61,146 nucleotides of DNA from Streptomyces longispororuber. GTDB taxonomy: Bacteria; Actinomycetota; Actinomycetes; Streptomycetales; Streptomycetaceae. The stretch spans positions 1 through 61,146 of the forward strand of contig NZ_BNBT01000037.1 in the NCBI RefSeq assembly GCF_014656095.1. The letters run 5' to 3'. The translations under genes were made by a program, and so were the position numbers. Below the pieces are notes generated by a model, which was not told the DNA's origin, did not search any database, and was given only the letters and a program-made list of their open reading frames with translations. Of the stretch, positions 26,138-33,884 are shown piece after piece (the first letter of the stretch is position 1; the number at the start of each line of letters is the position of its first letter).

Positions 26138-26242
26138 GATGAGGGATGAGGGATGAGGGATGAGGGATGAGGGACGAGGGACGAGGGACGAGGGATAAGG
26201 GATGAGGGATGGGAGAAGAGGGGTGAGGGATGGGAGAAGAGG
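26138..26242. repeat. 7-bp purine-rich microsatellite, 15 units
   Basis: Fifteen contiguous heptamers, mostly GATGAGG with GACGAGG, GATAAGG, GATGGGA and GAAGAGG variants. A 21-bp higher-order unit is evident at the right end. It is almost all purine on the plus strand. It fills most of the 176-bp gap between the amidohydrolase and the isochorismatase-like gene, so the leftward message would be CU-rich here. Confidence 0.92.
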
Positions 26243-26268
26243 GTCTTCAGGGGTGGGGCGGGCGCGGG

Positions 26269-28167
26269 TCAGAGCACGTAGCAGGGGTCGAAGACCTCGG
26301 GACCGCCCCGGCCGGGCGTGAAGCCGCGGTCGACGCGCCACTGCCGGTGCTGCTCGGACGCGGCGACGGCCTCGGCGACCCGGTCGGCCTGGCGCGCGCC
26401 GGTCGCCGACGGCGGCGGGGAGGCCTGGTAGCCGCCGAAGCGCGCCACGGGGCTCCAGGACGGGCTGACGGGCTCGATCGCCTCGTCGACGCCCTCGTAC
26501 TCGCCCGCGGCGTACACCACGCGGCCGCCCACGACGGTGAGCAGGGACTCGATGTGCGCGATGTCGTCGTCGGGCACGGTGAAGTAGTCGTGCGACAGGA
26601 CGGCGAAGTCGGCGTAACAGCCTTCCTTGAGGACGCCCTTGACGTCCTCCTCGCCGGTGATGCGGGCCCCGCCGCGCGTGTACATCTCCAGTGCCGTCTC
26701 GCGCGGCACCCGCCGCTGGGCCGGGTACAGGCCAAGGCCGCCGACCGTGCGCCCGGTCACCAGCCAGTGCAGGGCCACCCACGGGTTGTACGACGACACG
26801 CGGGTGGCGTCCGTGCCCGCGGCCACCGGGATGCCCGAGGTGAGCATCTCGCGCAGCGGAGGGGTGCGGGCGGCGACGTCGGCACCGTAGCGCTCGGTGA
26901 ACGCCGCGCCCTGGAAGGACATTCGGTTCTGCACGCTCAGGCTGCCGCCGAGGGCGGCGATCCGCTCCAGGCTCGCCGGTGAGACGGTCTCGGCGTGGTC
27001 GAACAGCCAGCGGTTCCCGGCGGGGAAGAGTCCGTCGGCGGCGAGCTTCTCGAAGACGGCGAGGTCGCGGCGGATCGTCTCGTCGTACGTCGCGTGCAGC
27101 CGAAAGCCCCAGCCGTTCTCCATGAGCAGCCGCACAGCCTGCTCGAACTCCGCCTCGTACGGCCCGAGTTCGGGCCGCGGCTCGGAGAAGTTCTCGAAGT
27201 CGGCCGCCGCCCAGGTGAGGTTCTCACCGGCCCCGTTGAGGCGCAGCCAGGCGTCGCCGTCCTCGGGCCGCACGGTGTCGATCCACCGGCGCAGGTCGGC
27301 GAGTTCCTGGCCCGCGGTCTGCGGGAACAGGTGGTAGGCGATGCGCAGGCTGAGCTGTCCGGCGCGCGCCAGCTCCACGACCGTGGCGTAGTTGTCGGGG
27401 AAGTTCTGGAAGCCGCCCGCCGCGTCCACGGCGGAGGTGAGGCCGAACCGGTTGAGCTCGCGCAGGAAGTGCCGGGTCGAGGTCTTCTTGCCGGCGTCGT
27501 CGAGCGTCGGCGCCTTGGCCAGCGTCGAGTACAGGATGAGCGCGCTCGGCGCGGCCAGCAGCACGCCGTTGGGGTGCCCCTCGCGGTCGCGGACGATCTG
27601 GCCGCCGCGCGGGTCGGGCGTGTCCCGGGTGAAGCCGGCCGCGCGGACGGCGGCCCGGTTGAGGATCGCGGACTGGTAGAGGTGGAGCACGAACACGGGG
27701 GTGTCGGGCGCCGCCTCGGTCAGCTCGGCGGGCGTCGGCAGCCGGCGCTCGGCGAACTGGTCGGCGCTCCAGCCGCCGACGACGCGGATCCACTGCCCCT
27801 TGGGGGTGCGCCCCGCCTGCTCCCGCAGCATCGCCAGGGCCTGGCGCAGCGAGCGTACGCCGTCCCAGCGCAGCTCCAGGACGTAGTTGAGCCCGCCCCG
27901 GATGACGTGCAGGTGGGAGTCGTTGAGCCCGGGGACGACGCGGCGCCCGAGGGCGTCCAGGACGCGGGTGCCGGGACCGAGGAGCGCGGCCACGTCGCCG
28001 TCGTCGCCGACCGCGACGACGTCACCGTCGCGGACCGCGAGCGCGGAGGCGGCGGGCCGGGCCGGATCACCGGTGTGGATCTTCGCGTTGCGCAGGACGA
28101 GGTCCGCCGGGCCGTCCGGCGGTGGAGCGGCGGGCGGCGTGAGGCCGCCGACCGGCATGGTGGTCAT
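26269..28167 (-). CDS. Amidohydrolase, YtcJ type
   Basis: 632 residues from the ATG at 28167; a TTG at 28200 is less likely. Amidohydrolase_3 features: N-terminal strand ADLVLRNAKIHTGDP, the metal motif PGLNDSHLHVIRGG (HLH, about residues 92-94), FDHAETVSP (metal His about 395), and AAGTDATRVSSYNPW with the catalytic Asp. The C-terminal composite-domain strand is DFAVLSHDYF. It hydrolyses an unknown amide or ring amide in the cytoplasm. The adjacent transporter and the isochorismatase-like hydrolase suggest a small catabolic set. Confidence 0.87.
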   Translation of the reverse strand: MTTMPVGGLTPPAAPPPDGPADLVLRNAKIHTGDPARPAASALAVRDGDVVAVGDDGDVAALLGPGTRVLDALGRRVVPGLNDSHLHVIRGGLNYVLELRWDGVRSLRQALAMLREQAGRTPKGQWIRVVGGWSADQFAERRLPTPAELTEAAPDTPVFVLHLYQSAILNRAAVRAAGFTRDTPDPRGGQIVRDREGHPNGVLLAAPSALILYSTLAKAPTLDDAGKKTSTRHFLRELNRFGLTSAVDAAGGFQNFPDNYATVVELARAGQLSLRIAYHLFPQTAGQELADLRRWIDTVRPEDGDAWLRLNGAGENLTWAAADFENFSEPRPELGPYEAEFEQAVRLLMENGWGFRLHATYDETIRRDLAVFEKLAADGLFPAGNRWLFDHAETVSPASLERIAALGGSLSVQNRMSFQGAAFTERYGADVAARTPPLREMLTSGIPVAAGTDATRVSSYNPWVALHWLVTGRTVGGLGLYPAQRRVPRETALEMYTRGGARITGEEDVKGVLKEGCYADFAVLSHDYFTVPDDDIAHIESLLTVVGGRVVYAAGEYEGVDEAIEPVSPSWSPVARFGGYQASPPPSATGARQADRVAEAVAASEQHRQWRVDRGFTPGRGGPEVFDPCYVL

Positions 28168-28231
28168 GAGGGTGCCGTCGCTTTCGTGAGGGGTGGGCAA
28201 GGGTCCGTTACGGGGCCGGGGGGCTCGCCGG

Positions 28232-28942
28232 TCACAGCGTGCGGCGCACGCCGGCCTGGCGCTCGACGTCGCGCAACTGCACGGTCAGGCCGCCCTCGAC
28301 CGCGTGGTGCGCGGGGCCGCTGCGCCCGATGGGCAGCACTTCTTGGCCGCGCATGTCCTCCAGCATCAGCGCGAAGGCCGTGTACATCGCGGTCAGGGCG
28401 AGCAGCAGCCCCAGCGCGCCGGAGAGGATGACCACCCAGTGCACGCCGGTGAGGTTGGCCAGCGCGGCCACCGCGAACCGGGGCACCGCCGTGCACAGCA
28501 CGAGCCACAGGGCCCGCTTGCGCCCGGCGACGCTCGCCATGAGCAGGGCGAACAGGGAGAACATCAGGTTCAGTACGCCGAGCACGCGGGCGCCGCCGGG
28601 CGGCTCCACGACGAGGACGAGCGAACTGGCCAGCCACATGCCGGAGAAGCAGGTCATCAGGGTGGCCGCGAGCACGTCACGGGCGCCGAACGCCAGGATG
28701 CCGACCAGGAGTTGCAGGACGAAGGCGGGCAGGACGGCCAGTGCGACCGCCCGGGCGGCGCCGTCCGGGAAGGCGCCGAGCTGGAGGCAGCCGACGAGGA
28801 CCGAGGCGATGGCCACGGCGTAGAAGCCGAGCGGCATCGGCGAGGCGATCGGCCGCAGGTTGATGCGGGTCATCCGGCGCAGGTCCGGTTCGAAGTGCCG
28901 CCCCTCGGGCGGCGCGGCGGGGGAGGGTCCGCTCGCGGTCAT
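28232..28942 (-). CDS. GPR1/FUN34/YaaH-type transporter
   Basis: 236 residues with six hydrophobic helices and the family motif SPMPLGFYAVAIASVL (about 32-47), a variant of NPxPLG. These proteins move acetate, succinate or ammonium across the membrane. The N-terminal RRMTRINLRPIA precedes helix 1. GGAG lies eight bases before the ATG at 28942. It is 64 bp upstream of the amidohydrolase, so it could take up the substrate or export a small acid or ammonium product. Substrate is not determinable here. Confidence 0.8.
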   Translation of the reverse strand: MTASGPSPAAPPEGRHFEPDLRRMTRINLRPIASPMPLGFYAVAIASVLVGCLQLGAFPDGAARAVALAVLPAFVLQLLVGILAFGARDVLAATLMTCFSGMWLASSLVLVVEPPGGARVLGVLNLMFSLFALLMASVAGRKRALWLVLCTAVPRFAVAALANLTGVHWVVILSGALGLLLALTAMYTAFALMLEDMRGQEVLPIGRSGPAHHAVEGGLTVQLRDVERQAGVRRTL

Positions 28943-29070
28943 GGGTGTGGCTCCAGCGGGGTGTGGCTCGTCTCTGTGGCGGCACCGGGAGCGGTGTCCG
29001 CCCCGAGCGGAAGGGGAGCGGCGCCGTCCGTGTGCGGGACGGCGCGGTCCCGGGGAGGGGCGGCCGCGTC

Positions 29071-30039
29071 TCAGGCCCGGGCGAAGGCCCGGCGCAGCGT
29101 GGTCGTGGCCAGTTCGATGGCCGACTGCGCGGCGTTCGTGCCGCGCAGCGCGTCGAGCATCACGAAGTCGTGGATGACCCCCTGGTAGCGGACGGCGGCG
29201 ACCGCCACCCCGGCCTGGCGCAGCTTGTTCGCGTACGCCTCGCCCTCGTCGCGCAGCACGTCGGCCTCCGCGGTGATCACGAGGGCGGGCGGCAGGCCGG
29301 TGAGCTGCTCGGGCGTGGCGCGCAGCGGCGACGCGGTGATCCGCGCGCGCTCCGCCTCGTCGGTCGTGTACTGGTCCCAGAACCACTGCATGCCGTCGCG
29401 GCGCAGGAAGTACCCCTCGGCGAACTGGTGGTACGAGGCGGTGTCGAAGGAGGCGTCCGTGACCGGGTAGAACAGCACCTGCTGGCGCAGCGGGAGGCCG
29501 CCGCGCTCCTTGGCGAGCAGGGTGAGCGCCGCGCTCATGTTGCCGCCGACCGAGTCGCCCGCCACCGCGATCCTGGCGGTGTCGAGCCCCTTCGCGGCGC
29601 CGTCGGTGACGACCCAGCGGGCGACGGTCCAGCTCTGCTCCAGGGCGACCGGGTAGCGGTGCTCGGGCGACAGGTCGTACTCGGGGAAGACGACCGCGGC
29701 CCCGGCGCCGACGGCCAGTTCGCGCACGAGCCGGTCGTGGGTGTGGGCGTTGCCGAAGACCCAGCCCGCGCCGTGGATGTAGACGATCACCGGCAGCGGC
29801 CCCGCGGCCCCCTCGGGCCTGACGATCCGGGCCCGCACGGACCCGGTCGGGCCGCCGGTGACCGTGACCCACTCCTCGTCCACGGGCAGCTTGTCGACCG
29901 GGCCGCCCTGCACCTCGTCGACCGCCTTGCGGCCCTCGGCGGGCGGGATCTGGAAGAGGTACGGCGGCTCGGCGGTGGCCTGGGCGAACGCCGCGGCGGC
30001 GGGTTCGAGGACGGGGACAGCGGGGGTCTGGTCGGTCAT
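29071..30039 (-). CDS. Hormone-sensitive-lipase-family alpha/beta hydrolase (intact)
   Basis: 322 residues. HSL motifs: oxyanion-hole IHGAGWVFGN (His about 89), nucleophile GDSVGGN (Ser163), acid AEADVLRDEGEAY (Asp260) and His290 in VIHDFVM. The triad is complete, so it should hydrolyse a short-chain ester. No signal peptide. It heads the leftward block, 128 bp before the YaaH-type gene. A clear paralogue lacking the serine lies at 39116-40114. Start chosen as the ATG at 30039; the upstream frame is only repeats. Confidence 0.9.
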   Translation of the reverse strand: MTDQTPAVPVLEPAAAAFAQATAEPPYLFQIPPAEGRKAVDEVQGGPVDKLPVDEEWVTVTGGPTGSVRARIVRPEGAAGPLPVIVYIHGAGWVFGNAHTHDRLVRELAVGAGAAVVFPEYDLSPEHRYPVALEQSWTVARWVVTDGAAKGLDTARIAVAGDSVGGNMSAALTLLAKERGGLPLRQQVLFYPVTDASFDTASYHQFAEGYFLRRDGMQWFWDQYTTDEAERARITASPLRATPEQLTGLPPALVITAEADVLRDEGEAYANKLRQAGVAVAAVRYQGVIHDFVMLDALRGTNAAQSAIELATTTLRRAFARA

Positions 30040-30473
30040 GTTCGGCCCGTTCGTCTGGGAGGGGATGCGGAACGCCTGTGCGGCGCGGCCCTGTTCATGG
30101 CAGGACAGGCGGCACGCTATGCGGGGGCGCGGGCCCGTAGCCGCCGCTGAGTGCACAGCTCTTGCACGGGGGTGCACGGCGGCGCATGCGCCTGCGTCGG
30201 GCGGGTGCTGGGTCGCGCATTTGCCTGAGCTGGGTGGATGCAGGGCCGCGCGCTCGCCTGCGCTGGGCGGATGCAGGGATGTGGATGCGCCAGGGCTGGG
30301 TGGATGCAGGGCCGCGCATTCGCCTGCGCCGGGCGGACGCCGGGCTGCGGATGCGCCTGTGACCTGCGCGACGTCGCCCGGGCGCGCATTCCGCCGCGTG
30401 GGGAGGTCTGGGCTACTGTGCGCTGGCCAGGGACGGCGGTACACCCTGACGGAGGGGCGGGAGGCGTAGGGGC
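30040..30473. other. 434-bp divergent gap, largely tandem repeat
   Basis: Lies between the leftward HSL hydrolase and the rightward LAL regulator. Its centre (30182-30360) is a 33-bp tandem repeat. Frames on both strands stay open through the array because 33 is a multiple of three, but no ribosome-binding site or conserved protein is seen. The GGGAGG near 30461-30466 serves the LAL gene. Confidence 0.6.
30182..30360. repeat. 33-bp tandem repeat, five full copies plus a partial
   Basis: Units begin at 30182, 30215, 30248, 30281, 30314 and 30347 (partial). Consensus begins GCGCATTCGCCTGCGCTGGG and continues CGGATGCAGGGCC. Translation gives an 11-residue periodicity in either direction (for example RPAQANARPCI leftward), which follows from the unit length. 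Confidence 0.92.
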
Positions 30474-33400
30474 GTGGACGTGGACAGCGGGGGCGGGGGC
30501 GCCCCGAGAGGCGGTGCGGGTGCCCCGCACGGGCGTGTGGCGGAGGCGGGTGCCCTGCGCGGGCGTTCGGCGGGGGCCGGGGACGTCGAGGCCGGTCGTG
30601 AGCCGAGGGCCGCGGACGCCCTGCCCGGCCAGGAGGCGGAGCACGCGGACGTCCTGCCCGGCCGTGCGGACGAAGAGGCTGTGCTGCGCGCGGCGCTCGA
30701 CGGCATCCGTGCCTCCGGTGCGGCCGTGCTGCTGCGAGGCGACCCGGGGCTCGGGAAGACCGCGCTGCTCGACCGGGCCGCCCGGTGGGCCGAGCGCGCC
30801 GGGCTGCGGGTGCTGCGCATGGCGGGTGTCGTCGCCGAGGCCACGTGTCCCTTCGCGGCCCTGCACCAGGTGCTGTGGCCCCTGCTCGACGACCTGCGGG
30901 TCGCCCCGGAGCCCGAACGGGAGCTGCTCGAGCGGGCGTTGGGCCTGCGGGACGGCACCCCTCCCGCACCGGCCGACGCCGCTCGGGCGACGCTCGGACT
31001 GCTCACCCGCGCCGCCGCCGCACGCCCGCTGGTGCTGCTCCTGGACGACCTCCAATGGGCCGACCCGGAGAGCGCCTTCGTGCTCACGGCCGTACGGCGC
31101 CAACTGGCTACGGAGCCCGGGGCGTCGAGCGCGCCCGGCGTGTCCGAGGGGGTCGGCGTGTCCGAGGGGCCTGGTGTGCCCGCGGGGCCCGGCGCGTCTG
31201 CGGGGCAGGGCATGTCCGCGGGGCTGGGCATGCTCGCGGGGCTCATCGGGCCTGCGGCAGCGACCGGGCCCAGCACACCCTCGGAGCCCATCGGGCCTGC
31301 GGCGTCCACCGGGTCCACGGCACGCCCGGCGCTCGCTGCACCCAGCGAGCCCACCGCGTCCGCGGTGCCCGCCGTATCCAGCACATCCGCGGGGCCTGGC
31401 ATACCTGCGGGGCTCATCAGCCCTGCGGCACCGGCGGGGTCCACCGCGTCCGCGGCGCCCACAAGCCCCAGCACACCCCCAGCGCCCGCCGAGCCCACCG
31501 CATACCCGGCCCCCACCACCCCCGCCCCACCCCCCACCGTCGTCATCACAGCCACCCGCCACCAACACGCCCCGGCCGTGGGCCCGGCCGAGCGCGTGAT
31601 CGACCTGGGGCCGTTGTCCGATGCCGTGGCCGGGCGCCTGCTGGACGTGCTGCACCCGGGGCTCGACGTCCCCGCGCGGCAGCGGGTGCTGCGCCTGGCC
31701 GGGGGGAATCCGCTCGCCCTGCGGGAGCTGCCCCGCGAGCTTCGGCGGGCCGGTGACTTCGCCGACCCGGAGAGCACCGGGCCGCTCGCCGTGCCGCCGC
31801 TCGGGCAGAGGCTCGGCGGCCTGTACGAGGACCGCGTCCGGGCCCTGCCGGACGCCGCACGCCAGGCGCTGCTGCTCGCCGCCCTCGGGGGAGCGGCCGC
31901 GGCGGACGAGGACACCCTCGCCGAACTCGCCCGCCGGAGCGGCTCCGCGCCCTGGGACGTGAGCGCACGGGACGTGTTGCGCTCCGGGCTCGCCCACGTG
32001 GAGCCGGAGTCGCGGCGGCTGCTGTTCCGGCACCCCCTGGTCCGCGCCGGAGTGGTGCACCTGGCCACGGCGGCGGAGCGCCGCGCCGCCCACCGGCTCC
32101 TCGCGGACGCGCTGCCCCCGCACGACACCCGGCGGGCCCTGCACCTGGCGGCCGCCACCATCGGCTTCGACGACCCCCTCGCGCGGCGCCTGCACGAGGA
32201 GGCGGACCTGCTGACGGAGGCGGCCGACGAGGCCGGGGCGGCGACCCTGATGGCACGGGCCGCGGGCCTCACCACCGACGGCCCCGCCCGCGCCTCGCGC
32301 CTGGTCCAGGCAGCGGGCCTCGCGGCCAGGGGCGGGCGGCTGCGCTTCGCGGCCCACCTCCTCGACCAGGCCGAGCACACCACGGGCACGGCGCGGCCGG
32401 AGCCCGCCGCGCTGTACGCCCTGGTCGTCGCCTACATCCGCTTCCAGCGCGAGGGCACCCCCGAGCCCGCGCTCCGGCTGCTGCCCGAGGCCCTGGACCT
32501 GCTGCGCGCGCCCGGCCGCGAGGAGCAGCGGGCCACGCTCCTGGAGCCCATCCTGTTCGTGCTGCTCGTCGTCGCCGCGCACGCCTCGGACGAGCGGGCC
32601 TGGCAGGCCGTGGACCGGCACGCCCCGGACGCCACCGCCCCGACCGCCCTGTGCCGCGCGGCGTGGACCGCGACACCGGACGACCCCGCCGACCTCCCCG
32701 GGCGCGTGCGCGAGGCCGTCACGGCGCTGCCCGAGGCCCACGACCCCGCGACGTTCCGGGCCCTGGTCTGGGCCGCGACGGCCGTCGACACCGTCGGCGA
32801 CCACGCCGCCCTGTGGCACCGCGCCGCTCCCCGGCACTCGTACGCCACCCGCACGCTGGCCGAACTCTCCGGTTCCCAGGACCGGATCCTGCGCGGGGAC
32901 TGGGACGCGGTCCTCGACGGCGCCCGCCGCGGCGCCGGGACCGCCGCCGCCCGCGGCTACGCGTTCCACGAGATGATGTTCCTGATGCACACCGCCCAGG
33001 TCCTCGCGGGACGCGGCGACCGCGCCGGGCTCCAGGAGTGCCTGCGCGTCCTGGAGCCGTGGGCCGAGGAACGGCGCCTGCGCGGGGTCGGCGACCGGCT
33101 GCGCGGGCTGAAGGCGCTGTGCGCGCTCGCCCACCGCGCCCCCGGCGAGGCCTGGCAGCACGTCCGGACCTCGGTCTCGCCCGCCGCCCTCGGGCGCCGC
33201 ACCCCCTGGTCCCACCTGTCGCTCCTCGACATCGCTCAGGCCGCGGCGGACACCGGGCACCTGGACGAGGCACGCGACCACCTCCGCGCGGTGCGCGCCT
33301 CCGGGCTCGCCCGGGTCTCGCCCCACCACGCCTTCCTCGTGGCCGCCACCGAGGCGCTCCTGGCCGACGACGCCGACGAGGGCCCCTACGAGGCCGCGTA

Positions 33401-33839
33401 CGCGGTGCCCGGCGCCCGGCAGTGGCCCTTCGAACTCGCCCGGCTGCGCCTCGCCCACGGGGCCCGGCTGCGCCGCCGCTCCCGCCGCACCGAGGCCGTG
33501 GCCCATCTGCGCGCGGCGCACGAGGTGTTCACCGGCCTGCGGGCCGGGCCCTGGGCCGGGCAGGCCGCGTGCGAACTCGGCGCGGCGGGCGCGGGCGTCC
33601 CGGAGGCCGGGGCCGCGCGGGGCCACCCGCTGCTGTCCGTACAGGAGTCGAGGATCGCCGACCTGGCCGCGCAGGGACTCAGCAACCGCGAGATCGGCGA
33701 GCGGCTGCGGCTGTCACCGCGCACCGTCGGCGCGCACCTGTACCGCGTCTTCCCCAAGCTCGGCATCAGCACCCGCGCCGGGATCGCCCGGGCCCTGGCC
33801 GAGACACGGGGGCGGCGGGGACCGGACGCCGAAGGCTGA
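30474..33839 (+). CDS. Large ATP-binding LuxR (LAL) regulator with low-complexity insert
   Basis: 1121 residues. Walker A GDPGLGKTALL (about 88-98), Walker B LVLLLDDLQWAD (about 187-198), a long TPR-like helical middle, and a C-terminal LuxR helix-turn-helix (LSVQESRIADLAAQGLSNRE, then IGERLRLSPRTVGAHLYRVF, about 1052-1092). LALs are pathway-specific activators driven by ATP and an inducer. Residues about 215-355 (31116-31538) are a Gly/Ser/Pro/Ala repeat insert between Walker B and the next core strand VVITATRH. The tail-to-tail LAL at 33885 lacks it. The GTG start has GGGAGG nine bases upstream; the first 50 residues are also low complexity. Confidence 0.9.
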   Translation: MDVDSGGGGAPRGGAGAPHGRVAEAGALRGRSAGAGDVEAGREPRAADALPGQEAEHADVLPGRADEEAVLRAALDGIRASGAAVLLRGDPGLGKTALLDRAARWAERAGLRVLRMAGVVAEATCPFAALHQVLWPLLDDLRVAPEPERELLERALGLRDGTPPAPADAARATLGLLTRAAAARPLVLLLDDLQWADPESAFVLTAVRRQLATEPGASSAPGVSEGVGVSEGPGVPAGPGASAGQGMSAGLGMLAGLIGPAAATGPSTPSEPIGPAASTGSTARPALAAPSEPTASAVPAVSSTSAGPGIPAGLISPAAPAGSTASAAPTSPSTPPAPAEPTAYPAPTTPAPPPTVVITATRHQHAPAVGPAERVIDLGPLSDAVAGRLLDVLHPGLDVPARQRVLRLAGGNPLALRELPRELRRAGDFADPESTGPLAVPPLGQRLGGLYEDRVRALPDAARQALLLAALGGAAAADEDTLAELARRSGSAPWDVSARDVLRSGLAHVEPESRRLLFRHPLVRAGVVHLATAAERRAAHRLLADALPPHDTRRALHLAAATIGFDDPLARRLHEEADLLTEAADEAGAATLMARAAGLTTDGPARASRLVQAAGLAARGGRLRFAAHLLDQAEHTTGTARPEPAALYALVVAYIRFQREGTPEPALRLLPEALDLLRAPGREEQRATLLEPILFVLLVVAAHASDERAWQAVDRHAPDATAPTALCRAAWTATPDDPADLPGRVREAVTALPEAHDPATFRALVWAATAVDTVGDHAALWHRAAPRHSYATRTLAELSGSQDRILRGDWDAVLDGARRGAGTAAARGYAFHEMMFLMHTAQVLAGRGDRAGLQECLRVLEPWAEERRLRGVGDRLRGLKALCALAHRAPGEAWQHVRTSVSPAALGRRTPWSHLSLLDIAQAAADTGHLDEARDHLRAVRASGLARVSPHHAFLVAATEALLADDADEGPYEAAYAVPGARQWPFELARLRLAHGARLRRRSRRTEAVAHLRAAHEVFTGLRAGPWAGQAACELGAAGAGVPEAGAARGHPLLSVQESRIADLAAQGLSNREIGERLRLSPRTVGAHLYRVFPKLGISTRAGIARALAETRGRRGPDAEG
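31140..31247 (+). repeat. 18-bp in-frame repeat encoding six hexapeptides
   Basis: Six units encode VSEGVG, VSEGPG, VPAGPG, ASAGQG, MSAGLG and MLAGLI. They open a longer Ala/Pro/Ser/Thr-rich stretch to 31538 that also contains degenerate longer repeats (SEPIGPAAS-like and SEPTASAVP-like blocks). Codon third positions here are less strictly G/C than in the surrounding gene. Confidence 0.88.
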
Positions 33840-33884
33840 CAGGGCCTCAGGAGCGGCCGCCCCCCAGGGCCCCGCCCCGCCGGG

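Noticed and set aside
30117..33626. 1169-codon open frame on the minus strand opposite the LAL gene, ending in 11-residue repeats
   Set aside because: It is antisense to a certain regulator. Its repeats follow from the 33-bp array, and there is no ribosome-binding site or domain.
33840..33884. Possible terminator between the two LAL genes
   Set aside because: Only short, interrupted complementarity (GGGCC / GGCCC) is visible, so support is too weak to call.
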